Shown: positions 51,216 to 59,350 of the stretch, in pieces
How the letters are laid out: the number at the start of each line of letters is the position of its first letter
How positions within the stretch are numbered: the stretch's first letter is position 1
Assembly (NCBI RefSeq): GCF_026343945.1
Contig: NZ_JAPKNJ010000001.1
Location: forward strand, 1,054,001 to 1,118,000
Direction of reading: 5' to 3'
From: Kaistia algarum
Lineage (GTDB): Bacteria > Pseudomonadota > Alphaproteobacteria > Rhizobiales > Kaistiaceae
Length of the DNA stretch: 64,000 nucleotides
Translations under genes and position numbers: made by a program
The notes under the pieces: model-generated
Databases searched by the model: none
Told to the model about the DNA's origin: nothing
What the model saw: only the letters and a program-made list of their open reading frames with translations

Positions 51216-52478
51216 ATGAGCGACCAAGAGCGCAACATCGTTGCGACCGGATTGGCATTGCCGTCCGGCCTGAGCAGGCGCGTATTCCTGCAGCTGGCAG
51301 GTGCGGCCGGCGTGTCGCTGGCGATGACTCCGGCGGTCAGCCGGATGGCCGAGGCAGCGGAGATCGTCCGCGGCAAGATCGCGAACCAGGTCTCGACACC
51401 GGCGAACGATTATTGGGCCGTCTGGACCCGCGCCTTCGACGAGGCCGCCAAGGCGCTGGGGCTTGAGACGCAGGAGCTTTTCCACCAGAACGATACGGCC
51501 CGGCAGCTGGCGCAGGTGCGCAGCCTGCCGGCGAGCCAGGCCAAGATGCTGATCGGCTGCGTCGAGCCCGCCGGCTCGCTGCCGACCGTCGCGCGCTTCT
51601 GCCAGGAGAACCAGATCTTCTACGTGCCGAGCTGGGAATCGCCGGCCTGGTTCACGCCGCCGGACATCGGCGACTACTACGTCTCCTTCGTGACGCCGAA
51701 CTCGATCGAGGGCGCCTATGAGGTGGCGAAGGCGCTGTTCGAGAGCATCGGCGGCGAAGGCAAGGTGGTGCACATCGCCGGCATGGCGACGCCGACCGAC
51801 ACCTATCGCACGCTCGGCCTCATGCAGGCGGCCAAGGAATATCCGGGCATCCAGATCGTCGGGGGCCTGCGCGCCAACTGGGACCGCGAGCAGGCCCGCA
51901 AGGTCATGCTGTCCATGGTCACCGCGCACCCGGACATGAAGGCGGTGTTCGCGCAGAATGACAATATGGCGCTCGGCGTCCTCTCCGTGCTGCGCGAGCG
52001 CAAGCTGACCAGTGTGAAGGTCTCCGGCGTCGACGGACTGCCGGAAGGCCTCAAGGAGGTTGCGAAGGGCGAGCAGATGGTGGCGACCCACACCTCGCTG
52101 CCGCCCTATGGCGCCGGCTTCACCACCGTGCTCGCCTTCGACGCGCTGAACGGCTGGAAGCCGACGCTCGGCGAGCGGCTGCTCTTCACCGGCTCGGCGC
52201 TGGCGACGGCTGAGAACGCGGCGAAGATCGAGGCGGCGATCTATGGCAAGGATTCGAAGCCCTTCGACTGGCCACTGATGAGCCGCGCGCTCAATCCCGA
52301 GACCTGGGACCCGCAGAACAAGATCACGGCGATCGATCCCGACACCTATTGGGGTCCGTTCCCGGACGGCAAGGATCGCCTCAATCCGATCTACAAGGGC
52401 GCGGCGGAGCGCGGCGAGTTCTCCAAGGTCGATGCGCTCTATGCGGCGCATTACAAGTCCGGCCCGGTCAAGGCCTGA
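51216..52478 (+). CDS. Sugar ABC transporter substrate-binding protein (periplasmic-binding 4/RbsB-like), Tat signal
   Basis: A 420-residue exported binding protein of the ribose/galactose type. The N-terminus has a twin-arginine signal, SRRVFLQLAGAAGVSLAM at about residues 20-37, so it is exported folded. The mature part has two lobes, with FYVPSWESPAWFTPPDIGDYYVSF, EGKVVHIAGMATPTDTYRTLG and FAQNDNMALGVLSVLRERKL, the last being a usual ligand-site loop. GGGGGAGG lies before the ATG. It is followed by a tandem-domain ATPase and a permease. The long insertion and C-terminal extension beyond the roughly 310-residue norm hint at an unusual ligand. Confidence 0.88.
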   Translation: MSDQERNIVATGLALPSGLSRRVFLQLAGAAGVSLAMTPAVSRMAEAAEIVRGKIANQVSTPANDYWAVWTRAFDEAAKALGLETQELFHQNDTARQLAQVRSLPASQAKMLIGCVEPAGSLPTVARFCQENQIFYVPSWESPAWFTPPDIGDYYVSFVTPNSIEGAYEVAKALFESIGGEGKVVHIAGMATPTDTYRTLGLMQAAKEYPGIQIVGGLRANWDREQARKVMLSMVTAHPDMKAVFAQNDNMALGVLSVLRERKLTSVKVSGVDGLPEGLKEVAKGEQMVATHTSLPPYGAGFTTVLAFDALNGWKPTLGERLLFTGSALATAENAAKIEAAIYGKDSKPFDWPLMSRALNPETWDPQNKITAIDPDTYWGPFPDGKDRLNPIYKGAAERGEFSKVDALYAAHYKSGPVKA

Positions 52479-52489
52479 CGCGCCCCAGC

Positions 52490-54016
52490 ATGAACAGCCC
52501 CGCCCCGGCCCTCGAGCTCCGGGCCGTCACCAAGCGCTATGGCGCCGTGACGGCGCTGGACGGCGTCGACCTCGTCCTCCCCCGCCATGGCGTGCTGGGG
52601 CTCGTGGGCGAGAACGGCGCCGGCAAGTCCACGCTGATCTCGGTGATCAACGGCACCGCGCGGCCGACGGAAGGGCAATTGCTCGTCAATGGCCGCGTGG
52701 TCAGCCTCGGCAGTCCCGCCGAGGCAGCCCGCGCCGGCATCGCGACGGTGTTCCAGGAGCAGGGGCTGGTCGCCAACCTGCGCGTCCATGAAAACATGCT
52801 GCTCGGCCGGGAGCGCCAATTCTCCCGGGCGGGCATCCTCGGCGCGACGGCGATGCGGCAGTTCGCCCGCAAGGTGCTGGACGAACTCGGCATCGCCATC
52901 GACCCGCTCTCCGTCACGGGCGACCTGAATTTCGGCGAGCGGCAGCTCGTCGAGATCGCCAAGGCCTTCGCGCTCGGCCATCTCTATCCGGTCGAGCCGA
53001 TTGTCCTGCTGGACGAGCCGACGAGCGCGCTGTCGGATCGCGAGACCGAGATCCTGTTCGATTCGATCCGCCGCTGGCGCGGCAAGGCGTCGATCATCCT
53101 CGTCTCGCACCGCCTCGCCGATGTCTTCGCCGTCTGCGATGCGGTAACGACACTGAAGGACGGGCGCGTCAGCGGCCATTGGCCGATCGGCGACGCTACG
53201 CCCGATCTGCTGCACGAGGCGATCGTCGGCCGCCCCCGCTCGGCCGGCTACTACAAGGAACACGACCAGCGCGAGTCGCTCGGCGACGTCGTGCTGGAAC
53301 TTGCCGATGTCGACGTCCCCGGCCAGCTCCGCGCGGTGTCGCTTTCGGTGCGGGCCGGCGAGATCGTCGGCGTCGCCGGCGTCCTCGGCTCCGGCAAGAC
53401 GGCGCTCGGCCATGTGATCACGGGCGCCCTTCGCCCGAGCCGTGGCGAGATCCACGTGCATGGCCGGCGCCTTCGGCCGGGCTCCCGCGCGGCGGCGCTT
53501 GCGGCCGATATCGGCTCCGTGCCCGCCGAGCGCAACATCGCCGGCGTCATCGGCATGCATTCGGTGCAGTCGAACCTGGTCCTGCCCAGCATCCGGAGCT
53601 TTCGCGCGCCGCGCCTGCCGATCCTCTCCGGCCGGCGCCAGGCCGCGACGACCGATCGCTGGATCGAGCGGCTGCGCGTCAAGACAGCCGGCCGCAGCCA
53701 GCAGATCCGCAACCTCTCCGGCGGCAATGCCCAGAAGGTGGTGTTCGCCAAATGGCTGGCGCGCGGCGTCCGCGTCTTCGTCCTCGACGATCCCGGACGC
53801 GGGCTCGATGTCGGCGCCAAGGAGGAGATCTACACGCTCCTGCGCAGCCTCGCCCGCGAGGGCGTCGCCATCGTGCTGATCTCCGACAATCTGCCCGAAA
53901 TCATCGGCCTGTCGAACCGCATCGTCACCTTCCGCGCGGGCGCCATATCGGCCGAGATCCCGGCCCCCACCCACGACAAGCCGTCCGAAACCTCCGTCGT
54001 GACGAACATGGTCTGA
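52490..54016 (+). CDS. Sugar ABC transporter ATPase (two domains)
   Basis: A 508-residue RbsA/MglA-type ATPase. The first domain has GENGAGKST at about residues 41-49, the NFGERQLVEIAKAF signature and IVLLDEPTSALSD. The second has GVLGSGKTALG, LSGGNAQKVVFAKWL and VFVLDDPGRGLD; this second Walker B has Asp in place of the usual catalytic Glu, consistent with the degenerate site typical of these proteins. The ATG at 52490 is 11 bp after the binding-protein stop. The permease follows 21 bp later. It drives uptake for the operon. Confidence 0.92.
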   Translation: MNSPAPALELRAVTKRYGAVTALDGVDLVLPRHGVLGLVGENGAGKSTLISVINGTARPTEGQLLVNGRVVSLGSPAEAARAGIATVFQEQGLVANLRVHENMLLGRERQFSRAGILGATAMRQFARKVLDELGIAIDPLSVTGDLNFGERQLVEIAKAFALGHLYPVEPIVLLDEPTSALSDRETEILFDSIRRWRGKASIILVSHRLADVFAVCDAVTTLKDGRVSGHWPIGDATPDLLHEAIVGRPRSAGYYKEHDQRESLGDVVLELADVDVPGQLRAVSLSVRAGEIVGVAGVLGSGKTALGHVITGALRPSRGEIHVHGRRLRPGSRAAALAADIGSVPAERNIAGVIGMHSVQSNLVLPSIRSFRAPRLPILSGRRQAATTDRWIERLRVKTAGRSQQIRNLSGGNAQKVVFAKWLARGVRVFVLDDPGRGLDVGAKEEIYTLLRSLAREGVAIVLISDNLPEIIGLSNRIVTFRAGAISAEIPAPTHDKPSETSVVTNMV

Positions 54017-54037
54017 ACGGCCGAACTGGAGCCTCGC

Positions 54038-55027
54038 TTGTCCCAAACCGTCCCCCACACGGCATCCGGCACCATGAACCTGCGATCCTTCTTCGCGCGG
54101 CATGGCGTCTCGCTCTATCCGCTGCTGGTCATCCTGGCGCTCATCGCGTTCTTCGGGGTGCAGAACCCCTATTTCGCGACCTTCGACAACGCCATGAATA
54201 TCGGCCGGCAGTCATCCGTGCTGCTGCTCGTGTCGCTAGCCGGCACCATGGTGATCATGATCGGCTCGATCGACCTCTCCGTCGGGTCGATCGTGACGCT
54301 GGCCGGTATCGTCACCGCGCTCGCCATCGACCCGTTCGGACCGGGCATCGCGATCGCGGCCGGCGTCGGCACCGGCGTGGCCGTCGGTCTCGTCAACGGC
54401 CTGACGCTGATCGCGCTCAAGGTTCCGTCCTTCCTCGTGACTCTCGGCATGCTCTCCGTGCTCTCGGGCATCGCGAACATGATCTGCGGCGGCTCGTCGA
54501 TCATGTTCATGGACCAGAGCCTGACCGAACTCGTCAATTCCGAGTTCGTCCCCGGCATCCCGAACATCATCCTGATCGCGCTGGTCACGGCCGCCGTGCT
54601 GACCTTCATCGCCTTCAAGACCGTACTCGGGCGCTATCTCTATGCGATCGGCGGCGGCGAGGTGGTCGCGGCCAATACCGGCGTCCCCGTCAATCGGTAC
54701 AAGGTCTACGCTTTCATGCTGTCGGGCGGCCTGTGTGGGCTCGCGGGCGTCCTGCTCACCGCGCAGGTCGGCGCCGGCACGCCGGCAGCCGGTGCCAACA
54801 TGCTTCTGGATTCGATCGCGGCGATCGTCATGGGCGGCACGGCGCTGTCCGGCGGCATTGGCGGTCCCCAGCGCACCATCCTCGGCGTGCTCGTCATCGC
54901 CATCCTGTCGAACGGCATGGACGTCACCGAGGTGTCGAGCTTCACCCAGGAGGTCGTGAAGGGCCTCGTCATCATCCTCGCGGTCGCCTCGACCATCGAC
55001 CGCAAGAAATACCTCTTCATCAAGTGA
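54038..55027 (+). CDS. Sugar ABC transporter permease (RbsC type)
   Basis: A 329-residue BPD_transp_2-family permease with about nine to ten hydrophobic segments. The family stretch MIGSIDLSVGSIVTLAGI (about residues 74-91) and GRYLYAIGGGEVVAANTGVPVNRYKVYAFMLSG (about 198-230) are clear, as is AIVMGGTALSGGIGGPQRT near 267. TTG at 54038 follows GGAG and gives a short polar leader; ATG at 54074 is the alternative. It completes the importer with the two preceding genes, and the cupin gene follows 43 bp later. Confidence 0.92.
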   Translation: MSQTVPHTASGTMNLRSFFARHGVSLYPLLVILALIAFFGVQNPYFATFDNAMNIGRQSSVLLLVSLAGTMVIMIGSIDLSVGSIVTLAGIVTALAIDPFGPGIAIAAGVGTGVAVGLVNGLTLIALKVPSFLVTLGMLSVLSGIANMICGGSSIMFMDQSLTELVNSEFVPGIPNIILIALVTAAVLTFIAFKTVLGRYLYAIGGGEVVAANTGVPVNRYKVYAFMLSGGLCGLAGVLLTAQVGAGTPAAGANMLLDSIAAIVMGGTALSGGIGGPQRTILGVLVIAILSNGMDVTEVSSFTQEVVKGLVIILAVASTIDRKKYLFIK

Positions 55028-55070
55028 GGCGCGGCGCGCGGCGCCAGCCTCCGAACCAAGGAGCGATACC

Positions 55071-55496
55071 ATGTCCGAGAAAGTCGTGCCCGTCGTCACC
55101 CGTGCCGGCGCAGAGCATACGGGAACCGGACAGTCGGGCGGGGCCGTGCGCGTCTCGGGCGTCAGCCCGCAGCACTCCCCGGCCACCAAGATCTGGTTCG
55201 GCCGCGTCTCCAACGAGCCCGGCTATCGCTCCTTCCCGCATCACCACGGCGAGGCGGAGACGGGCGGCTATGTGCTGAAGGGCCATGGCCGCATCTACTA
55301 CGGCGATGACTATGGCGAGTTCATCGACATGACCGAGGGCGACTTCGTGTTCGTGCCGCCCTTCATGCCGCATGTCGAAGTCAACATGAGCACCACCGAG
55401 GAGCTCGTCTGGCTGACGGCGCGCACGCCGGACAACATCGTGGTGAACCTGCCCGACGTGGACGACAAGACGCTCGTCGGCTATTCGCCCGCCTGA
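55071..55496 (+). CDS. Cupin-domain protein
   Basis: A 141-residue single cupin. The metal motif is FPHHHGEAETGGYVLKGHG (about residues 55-73) with three consecutive His and a Glu; motif 2 has the late His in PFMPHVEVN at about 103. CAAGGAG lies before the ATG. It sits between the permease and the lactonase genes. A sugar isomerase, dioxygenase or regulatory sensor role is possible; nothing decides between them. It resembles the cupin at 10575 only in general fold. Confidence 0.83.
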   Translation: MSEKVVPVVTRAGAEHTGTGQSGGAVRVSGVSPQHSPATKIWFGRVSNEPGYRSFPHHHGEAETGGYVLKGHGRIYYGDDYGEFIDMTEGDFVFVPPFMPHVEVNMSTTEELVWLTARTPDNIVVNLPDVDDKTLVGYSPA

Positions 55497-55521
55497 ACCA
55501 GAGAATTCCGAGGGAGGAGAA

Positions 55522-56310
55522 ATGACCGAGGTTCGCCTCTACATGTTCGATACGGGCATCCTGAAGTGCAAGTATCACGACATCTATCTGAACCAGGGCG
55601 GGGATGCCGATCTCGACATCCCCGTCCCATTCTTCCTGATTACCCACCCGAAGGGCAATGTCGTGATCGACGGCGGCACGCCGGTCGAATGCGCTACCGA
55701 TCCGATGGGCCACTGGGGCAAGGTCGCCGAGTTCTTCCAGCCGGTCCTGACCGTCGAGCAGGGCTGCGTCGCGCAGCTGGAGGCGCTCGGCATCAGTCCG
55801 CAGAGCGTACGCTATGTCGTGCTCTCGCATCTCCATCTCGATCATGTCGGCGCGGTCGGACGCTTCCCGAACGCGACCCATGTCGTGCAGCGGACCGAAT
55901 ATGAATACGCCTTCACGCCGGACTGGTTCGCGGTCCTCGCTTATGTGCGCAAGGACTTCGACGATCCGTCGCTGAAGTGGCTCCTGCTCGAGGATGCCTG
56001 GGGCGATTTCTATGATCTCTATGGCGACGGCTCGATCATCCTGATCCGCTCGCCCGGCCACACCTGCGGCCACCAGTCGATCCTGGTGCGTACCTCGGCG
56101 GGGCAGCATCTGTTGCTCGCCGTCGACGCCGCCGACACGCTCGACCATTGGGAGGAGCGCGCCCTGCCCGGTGCCCTGCACTCGACGATAGACGCCGTCC
56201 GCTCGGTCAGGAAGCTGCGCGCCGTGCAGGCCAAGACCGATGCGCTGGTCGTCGCCGGCCATGACGGCCCGCAATGGGCGGGCCTGCGCAAGGCGCCCGA
56301 GTTTTACTGA
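55522..56310 (+). CDS. attM: AttM/AiiB-like N-acyl-homoserine lactonase family metallo-beta-lactamase-fold hydrolase
   Basis: A 262-residue lactonase of the metallo-beta-lactamase superfamily. The zinc motif is SHLHLDHVG (His103, His105, Asp107, His108), with further ligands in SPGHTCGHQS, LLAVDAAD and VVAGHD. Many stretches match what I know of Agrobacterium AttM/BlcC: RLYMFDTGILKCK, IPVPFFLITHP, VVQRTEYEYAFTPDWFA, TLDHWEE and KKAPEFY-like ending. Such enzymes open gamma-butyrolactone and acyl-homoserine lactones, so quorum quenching is possible. Here it lies in a sugar importer operon between a cupin and an SDR, so a sugar-derived lactone is an equally likely substrate. GGGAGGAG precedes the ATG. 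No signal peptide is seen. Confidence 0.9.
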   Translation: MTEVRLYMFDTGILKCKYHDIYLNQGGDADLDIPVPFFLITHPKGNVVIDGGTPVECATDPMGHWGKVAEFFQPVLTVEQGCVAQLEALGISPQSVRYVVLSHLHLDHVGAVGRFPNATHVVQRTEYEYAFTPDWFAVLAYVRKDFDDPSLKWLLLEDAWGDFYDLYGDGSIILIRSPGHTCGHQSILVRTSAGQHLLLAVDAADTLDHWEERALPGALHSTIDAVRSVRKLRAVQAKTDALVVAGHDGPQWAGLRKAPEFY

Positions 56311-56332
56311 AAGACGAGAAGCACCGACGCCG

Positions 56333-57205
56333 ATGAAACTGCTGCACGATGGCCCCGCGGGCCAGGAAGAGCTAGGCCGTCGCCATGACGATGGCGCACT
56401 CCGCCACTTGACCGATCTCTCCGGACGCGTCGCCATCGTCACCGGCAGCAGCCGCGGCCAGGGCGAGGCGGAGGCGCGCCTTCTGGCGCGCGCCGGCGCC
56501 GCCGTGCTGATCGCCGATGTTCTCGAAGCGGAGGGAGCCGCCCTCGCGGAGGCGCTCGTCGCCGACGGATATGAGGCGCGCTTCGCGCATCTCGACGTCG
56601 CGAACCCCGAAAGCTGGACCTCGACAATCGACCTTGTGCACGCGTGGAAGGGCCGTCTCGACGTCCTCGTCAACAATGCCGGCATCATCAACCGGACATC
56701 GACCAACGACACATCGCTCGATGGCTGGAACCGCCTGATCGCCATCAACCTGACCGGCACGTTCCTCGGCATCCAGGCGGCGGCGCCGCTGATGCGCGCG
56801 ACCGGCGGCGGCAGCATCGTCAACATCGCCTCGAACAGCGCCTTCTCCGGCCACTACGACCCGGCCTATACGGCGAGCAAATGGGGCGTGCGCGGCCTGA
56901 CGCGAACGGCGGCGATGGAATATGTGACCTGGGGCATTCGCGTTAACAGCGTCTGCCCCGGCCTGATCGTCACCGGACTGAACGCCAATGCGGCGCATCT
57001 CCGGCCGATGATCGAGTTGACGCCGATGGCGCGCAGCGGCTCGCCCGACGAGGTCGCGCAGCTCGTCCTGTTCCTGGCGTCAGATGCCTCATCCTTCATA
57101 ACCGGTGAGGACTTCACCATCGATGGCGGCTTCACGGCCGGCGCCGCATATCGCAAGGTTGCCGTCGAGAGCGGACTCTTGCCGCCGTCCGTTGATCGCG
57201 ATTAA
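56333..57205 (+). CDS. Short-chain dehydrogenase/reductase (SDR), 2
   Basis: A 290-residue classical SDR with an N-terminal extension of about 30 residues. The cofactor motif AIVTGSSRGQGEAEARLLA is at about residues 34-52, the Asp in LIADVLEA suggests preference for NAD, NNAG is at about 112-115, and the catalytic Ser-Tyr-Lys is in NIASNSAFSGHYDPAYTASKWG. It is the last gene of the ABC/cupin/lactonase operon. With SDR 1 it could make a lactone from an imported sugar for the lactonase, or reduce or oxidise a later product; this order is inferred. Confidence 0.9.
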   Translation: MKLLHDGPAGQEELGRRHDDGALRHLTDLSGRVAIVTGSSRGQGEAEARLLARAGAAVLIADVLEAEGAALAEALVADGYEARFAHLDVANPESWTSTIDLVHAWKGRLDVLVNNAGIINRTSTNDTSLDGWNRLIAINLTGTFLGIQAAAPLMRATGGGSIVNIASNSAFSGHYDPAYTASKWGVRGLTRTAAMEYVTWGIRVNSVCPGLIVTGLNANAAHLRPMIELTPMARSGSPDEVAQLVLFLASDASSFITGEDFTIDGGFTAGAAYRKVAVESGLLPPSVDRD

Positions 57206-57210
57206 TCCCC

Positions 57211-57229
57211 GTAAGGTCGACCGCCTTAC
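57211..57229 (+). terminator. Weak hairpin after the lactonase/SDR operon
   Basis: GTAAGG (57211-57216) pairs with CCTTAC (57224-57229) over a 7-base loop, 5 bp after the SDR stop. The stem is short and no T-run follows, so it is only a weak terminator candidate. Confidence 0.3.
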
Positions 57230-57248
57230 CCCTTCGGAACCGATCGGA

Positions 57249-57455
57249 TTAAGTCATCCACCGCTCCAGCCCGACGAGCGAGCGGATGAAGCGTCCGAGG
57301 CCATGGCTGAGTTCGGCCGCCTTGTCGATCTGCGTCTGGTCGCCGACACCGGCCGCGAGCAGAAGGCCCGCCAGTTGATCGAGGTCGGTTGCTGTCAGCG
57401 GCAGGCCACGGCGCAGCTTCTGCAGAGTGAGATTGTCTTGATGGGCAAGCTCAAG
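57249..57455 (-). pseudogene. Remnant of type I restriction enzyme R subunit (hsdR C-terminus)
   Basis: A minus-strand frame of 68 codons ends in TAA at 57249-57251. Its translation contains LTLQKLRRGLPLTATDLDQL, then GVGDQTQIDKAAELSHGLG and RFIRSLVGLERW. This is the pattern of the C-terminal domain of DEAD-box type I restriction R subunits (usually KLRRNxPLT.xDLxELE...GLGxFVRSLVGLDR). No start codon, helicase or nuclease part is present upstream on this strand, and neither hsdM nor hsdS is nearby. I read it as a surviving fragment of a lost restriction system. Confidence 0.7.
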
Positions 57456-57683
57456 GCGCTGCTCCCAGCCAAGGCCGAGCGCACCATCTCCGATCCATGG
57501 GATGCCACAGGATCGCTCCTGGACGCCTTCGAACCTGCCGAGTGCGCAAACTATTTGATATGACCCGGATTAAACGGCACCTGCTCTAGAAAGCGACGAT
57601 ATCTCTGTAACTTGGCCGAAGTCAGCTATTCAATTGATGGGCCGATTTTACGGTTCTGGAGCTGAGTTCGCAGTCGCCATCAG

Positions 57684-57851
57684 GGAAAGTCGATTGTCGT
57701 TAGCCGGGATCAGACTGCCCGCTCGCGGGATCCGCTTGCGCCATTGCGGGATCGCTTTGCCACATGTCGGTTCGGCATCGTCGTTATGCGGTGCTGCCCT
57801 GCCGCTAAGCGAGCAGCGATTGCCGCCTTGTGATATCCGATTGTCAAATTT
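57684..57851. repeat. Array of eight degenerate 21-bp tandem repeats
   Basis: Units start at 57684, 57705, 57726, 57747, 57768, 57789, 57810 and 57831. Three consecutive units begin CGGGATC, and most share a CGATTGTCG/TTTGCC-like second half. The spacing is exactly 21 bp. Arrays like this are known at the ends of IS21-family elements, where the transposase binds multiple repeats, but no transposase gene is present. It probably marks an orphan IS end. Confidence 0.6.
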
Positions 57852-57890
57852 GGAAGGGGTCTGGCGGGAACCGATCCAGGATCGGCACAT

Positions 57891-58058
57891 CACACTTTTT
57901 GTGCCACCGGCATCACTGCCTACCCGCAGCGAAGAACGGCGGCGCCCTGGAAAAGGCCGCGGCCGTGGCCAACCATTCACCTGCGAAGACAACACAGCTC
58001 TACTATCGTCGACGAGACGAAAGTGAACCTCGACGAGGTCAAACGGGTCCTGATTCAG
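57891..58058 (+). pseudogene. Remnant of a tyrosine recombinase/integrase C-terminus
   Basis: Three frames must be joined. 57891 onward reads HTFCATGITAY. After a shift at about 57930 it reads KNGGALEKAAAVANHSPAKT and TQLYYRRRDE. After a second shift it reads VNLDEVKRVLIQ (58023-58058). The joined text matches the end of phage-type site-specific recombinases, with the second catalytic His (ANH) and the nucleophile Tyr (QLYYRR). The Arg of the HxxR box is Cys here. Two frameshifts plus this change show it is inactive. Only the last 55 or so codons survive. Confidence 0.72.
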
Positions 58059-58167
58059 CGTCCCGCAAACCCCGGCGGTTTAGTTCGGGGCATCAATTAT
58101 ATTGCCAGAAGCTTTCATCCGGAATTCGAAAACATTGGCTACACTACTAAAGCCGAAGCAAGCGGCC

Positions 58168-59328
58168 TCAGTACAACTTGCCGCGCGCCGAGACCGGCCA
58201 GATCGTCTCGACCCTTCCGCCCCGCAGCCCCACATACCAGTCGTGCAGATTGCAGGTCGGGTCGCAATGGCCGGGCACGAGCCGCAAATGCTCCCCGACC
58301 GCAAGGCGGCCGTCGGGGTCGGCGAGTTCGCCATGTTCGTCGGTCCACCGCGTATAGCGGACGCCCTCGCGGCCGAACACCACCGGGAGGCCGGAATCGG
58401 CCGATTGCGCCTTCAGCCCCGCATCGCAGATGGCGCGCCCCGGCGCCGGGCGGGAAAGGACGGAGGTTAGCAGAAACAGCGCATTGCGCCATTCGGCATC
58501 AAGCCGGCCGCCGTCCAGCCCGCGGACGCGCCCATAGTCCGCATCCATGAAGGCGTAGGAGCCGCACTGTAATTCACCATAGAGGCCCGAAGCGGCCTCG
58601 AGCGGATAGCTGCCCGTGCCTGCGCCCGTGACCAGCGGCACCGGCAGACCGCCGGCCTCGATCCGGTCGACCGCGGCACGGGTTATCGCCAGGGATGCGG
58701 CAAAAGCCGCTTCGCGTTCGGGAAAGGTGGGCAGGTGCTGGAGGCGGCCCTGATAGGCCTGGACGCCCGCGAAGGTAAGGCCCGGTGCCGACGCGATGGC
58801 GCGCGCCAGCGCCAGGGCGGCTTCGGGATCGGACAGCCCGCAGCGGCCGGCGCCGCAGTCGATCTCGATGAAGCAGCCGAGGCTCGTGCCGTGACGCCGG
58901 ACGGCCGCCGCCAGTTCCGGGACGTTGGTGGGATCGTCCACGCAGACCGCGACCTTCGCGCCCAGTTTCGGCAGCCGGGCCAGCCGGTCGATCATCACCG
59001 GGCTGCGCACCTCATTGGTGATCAGCACGTCGGAAATGCCGCCGCGGACGAACACTTCCGCCTCGCTGACCTTCTGGCAGCAGAGGCCGACGGCGCCGCC
59101 GATCTCGATCTGCAGCCGGGCGATGTCGACCGATTTGTGCATCTTGCCGTGCGGGCGAAGACGCAAGCCGCTGCGTGCGGCGAACTCGGCCATGCGCCGC
59201 AGATTGGCCTCGAGAGCGTCGAGGTCGAGGATCAGGCAGGGCGTCTGGATCTCGGCCTCGCGCATCCCGGGAAGCGCCGGGACGTCGAAGCCGACTTCAA
59301 GGCCGCCCCATTTCGGTGCCGCGGTCAT
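58168..59328 (-). CDS. D-threonine aldolase/DSD1-like PLP enzyme
   Basis: A 386-residue fold-type III (alanine-racemase-like) PLP enzyme. The Schiff-base lysine is Lys62 in RPHGKMHKS, the usual position for D-threonine aldolases and D-threo-3-hydroxyaspartate dehydratases. The C-terminal metal pair is in VPGHCDPTCNLHDW, which holds the His and Cys ligands. The mid-domain GAGTGSYPLE and SYAFMDADYG match the family. GGAAGGGAA precedes the ATG at 59328; Met22 is an alternative start. It ends a minus-strand operon with a SIS protein, an amino-sugar-type kinase and an ABC importer, so it may handle a D-amino-acid-like product of that pathway. It is cytoplasmic. Confidence 0.88.
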   Translation of the reverse strand: MTAAPKWGGLEVGFDVPALPGMREAEIQTPCLILDLDALEANLRRMAEFAARSGLRLRPHGKMHKSVDIARLQIEIGGAVGLCCQKVSEAEVFVRGGISDVLITNEVRSPVMIDRLARLPKLGAKVAVCVDDPTNVPELAAAVRRHGTSLGCFIEIDCGAGRCGLSDPEAALALARAIASAPGLTFAGVQAYQGRLQHLPTFPEREAAFAASLAITRAAVDRIEAGGLPVPLVTGAGTGSYPLEAASGLYGELQCGSYAFMDADYGRVRGLDGGRLDAEWRNALFLLTSVLSRPAPGRAICDAGLKAQSADSGLPVVFGREGVRYTRWTDEHGELADPDGRLAVGEHLRLVPGHCDPTCNLHDWYVGLRGGRVETIWPVSARGKLY

Positions 59329-59350
59329 CCGGCTTCCCTTCCTTCCGGGC

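Noticed and set aside
53179..55278. A 699-codon open frame on the plus strand across the ABC ATPase, permease and cupin genes
   Set aside because: It is out of frame with three real genes, is extremely Arg/Pro-rich and has no recognisable domain.
57105..57563. A 152-codon plus-strand frame over the hsdR fragment
   Set aside because: The minus strand explains the sequence better through its restriction-subunit motif; this frame is its shadow.
57684..57851. Possible CRISPR array
   Set aside because: Units are directly adjacent 21-mers with no unique spacers, so it is a tandem repeat and not CRISPR.
57634..58026. A 130-codon plus-strand frame over the repeat array and integrase remnant
   Set aside because: Its translation follows the 21-bp repeats and leaves the integrase frame, so it is not a real gene.
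57206..58167. tRNA gene as integration target next to the integrase remnant
   Set aside because: I looked for cloverleaf-like arms and a CCA-adjacent T-loop around the remnant and saw none.
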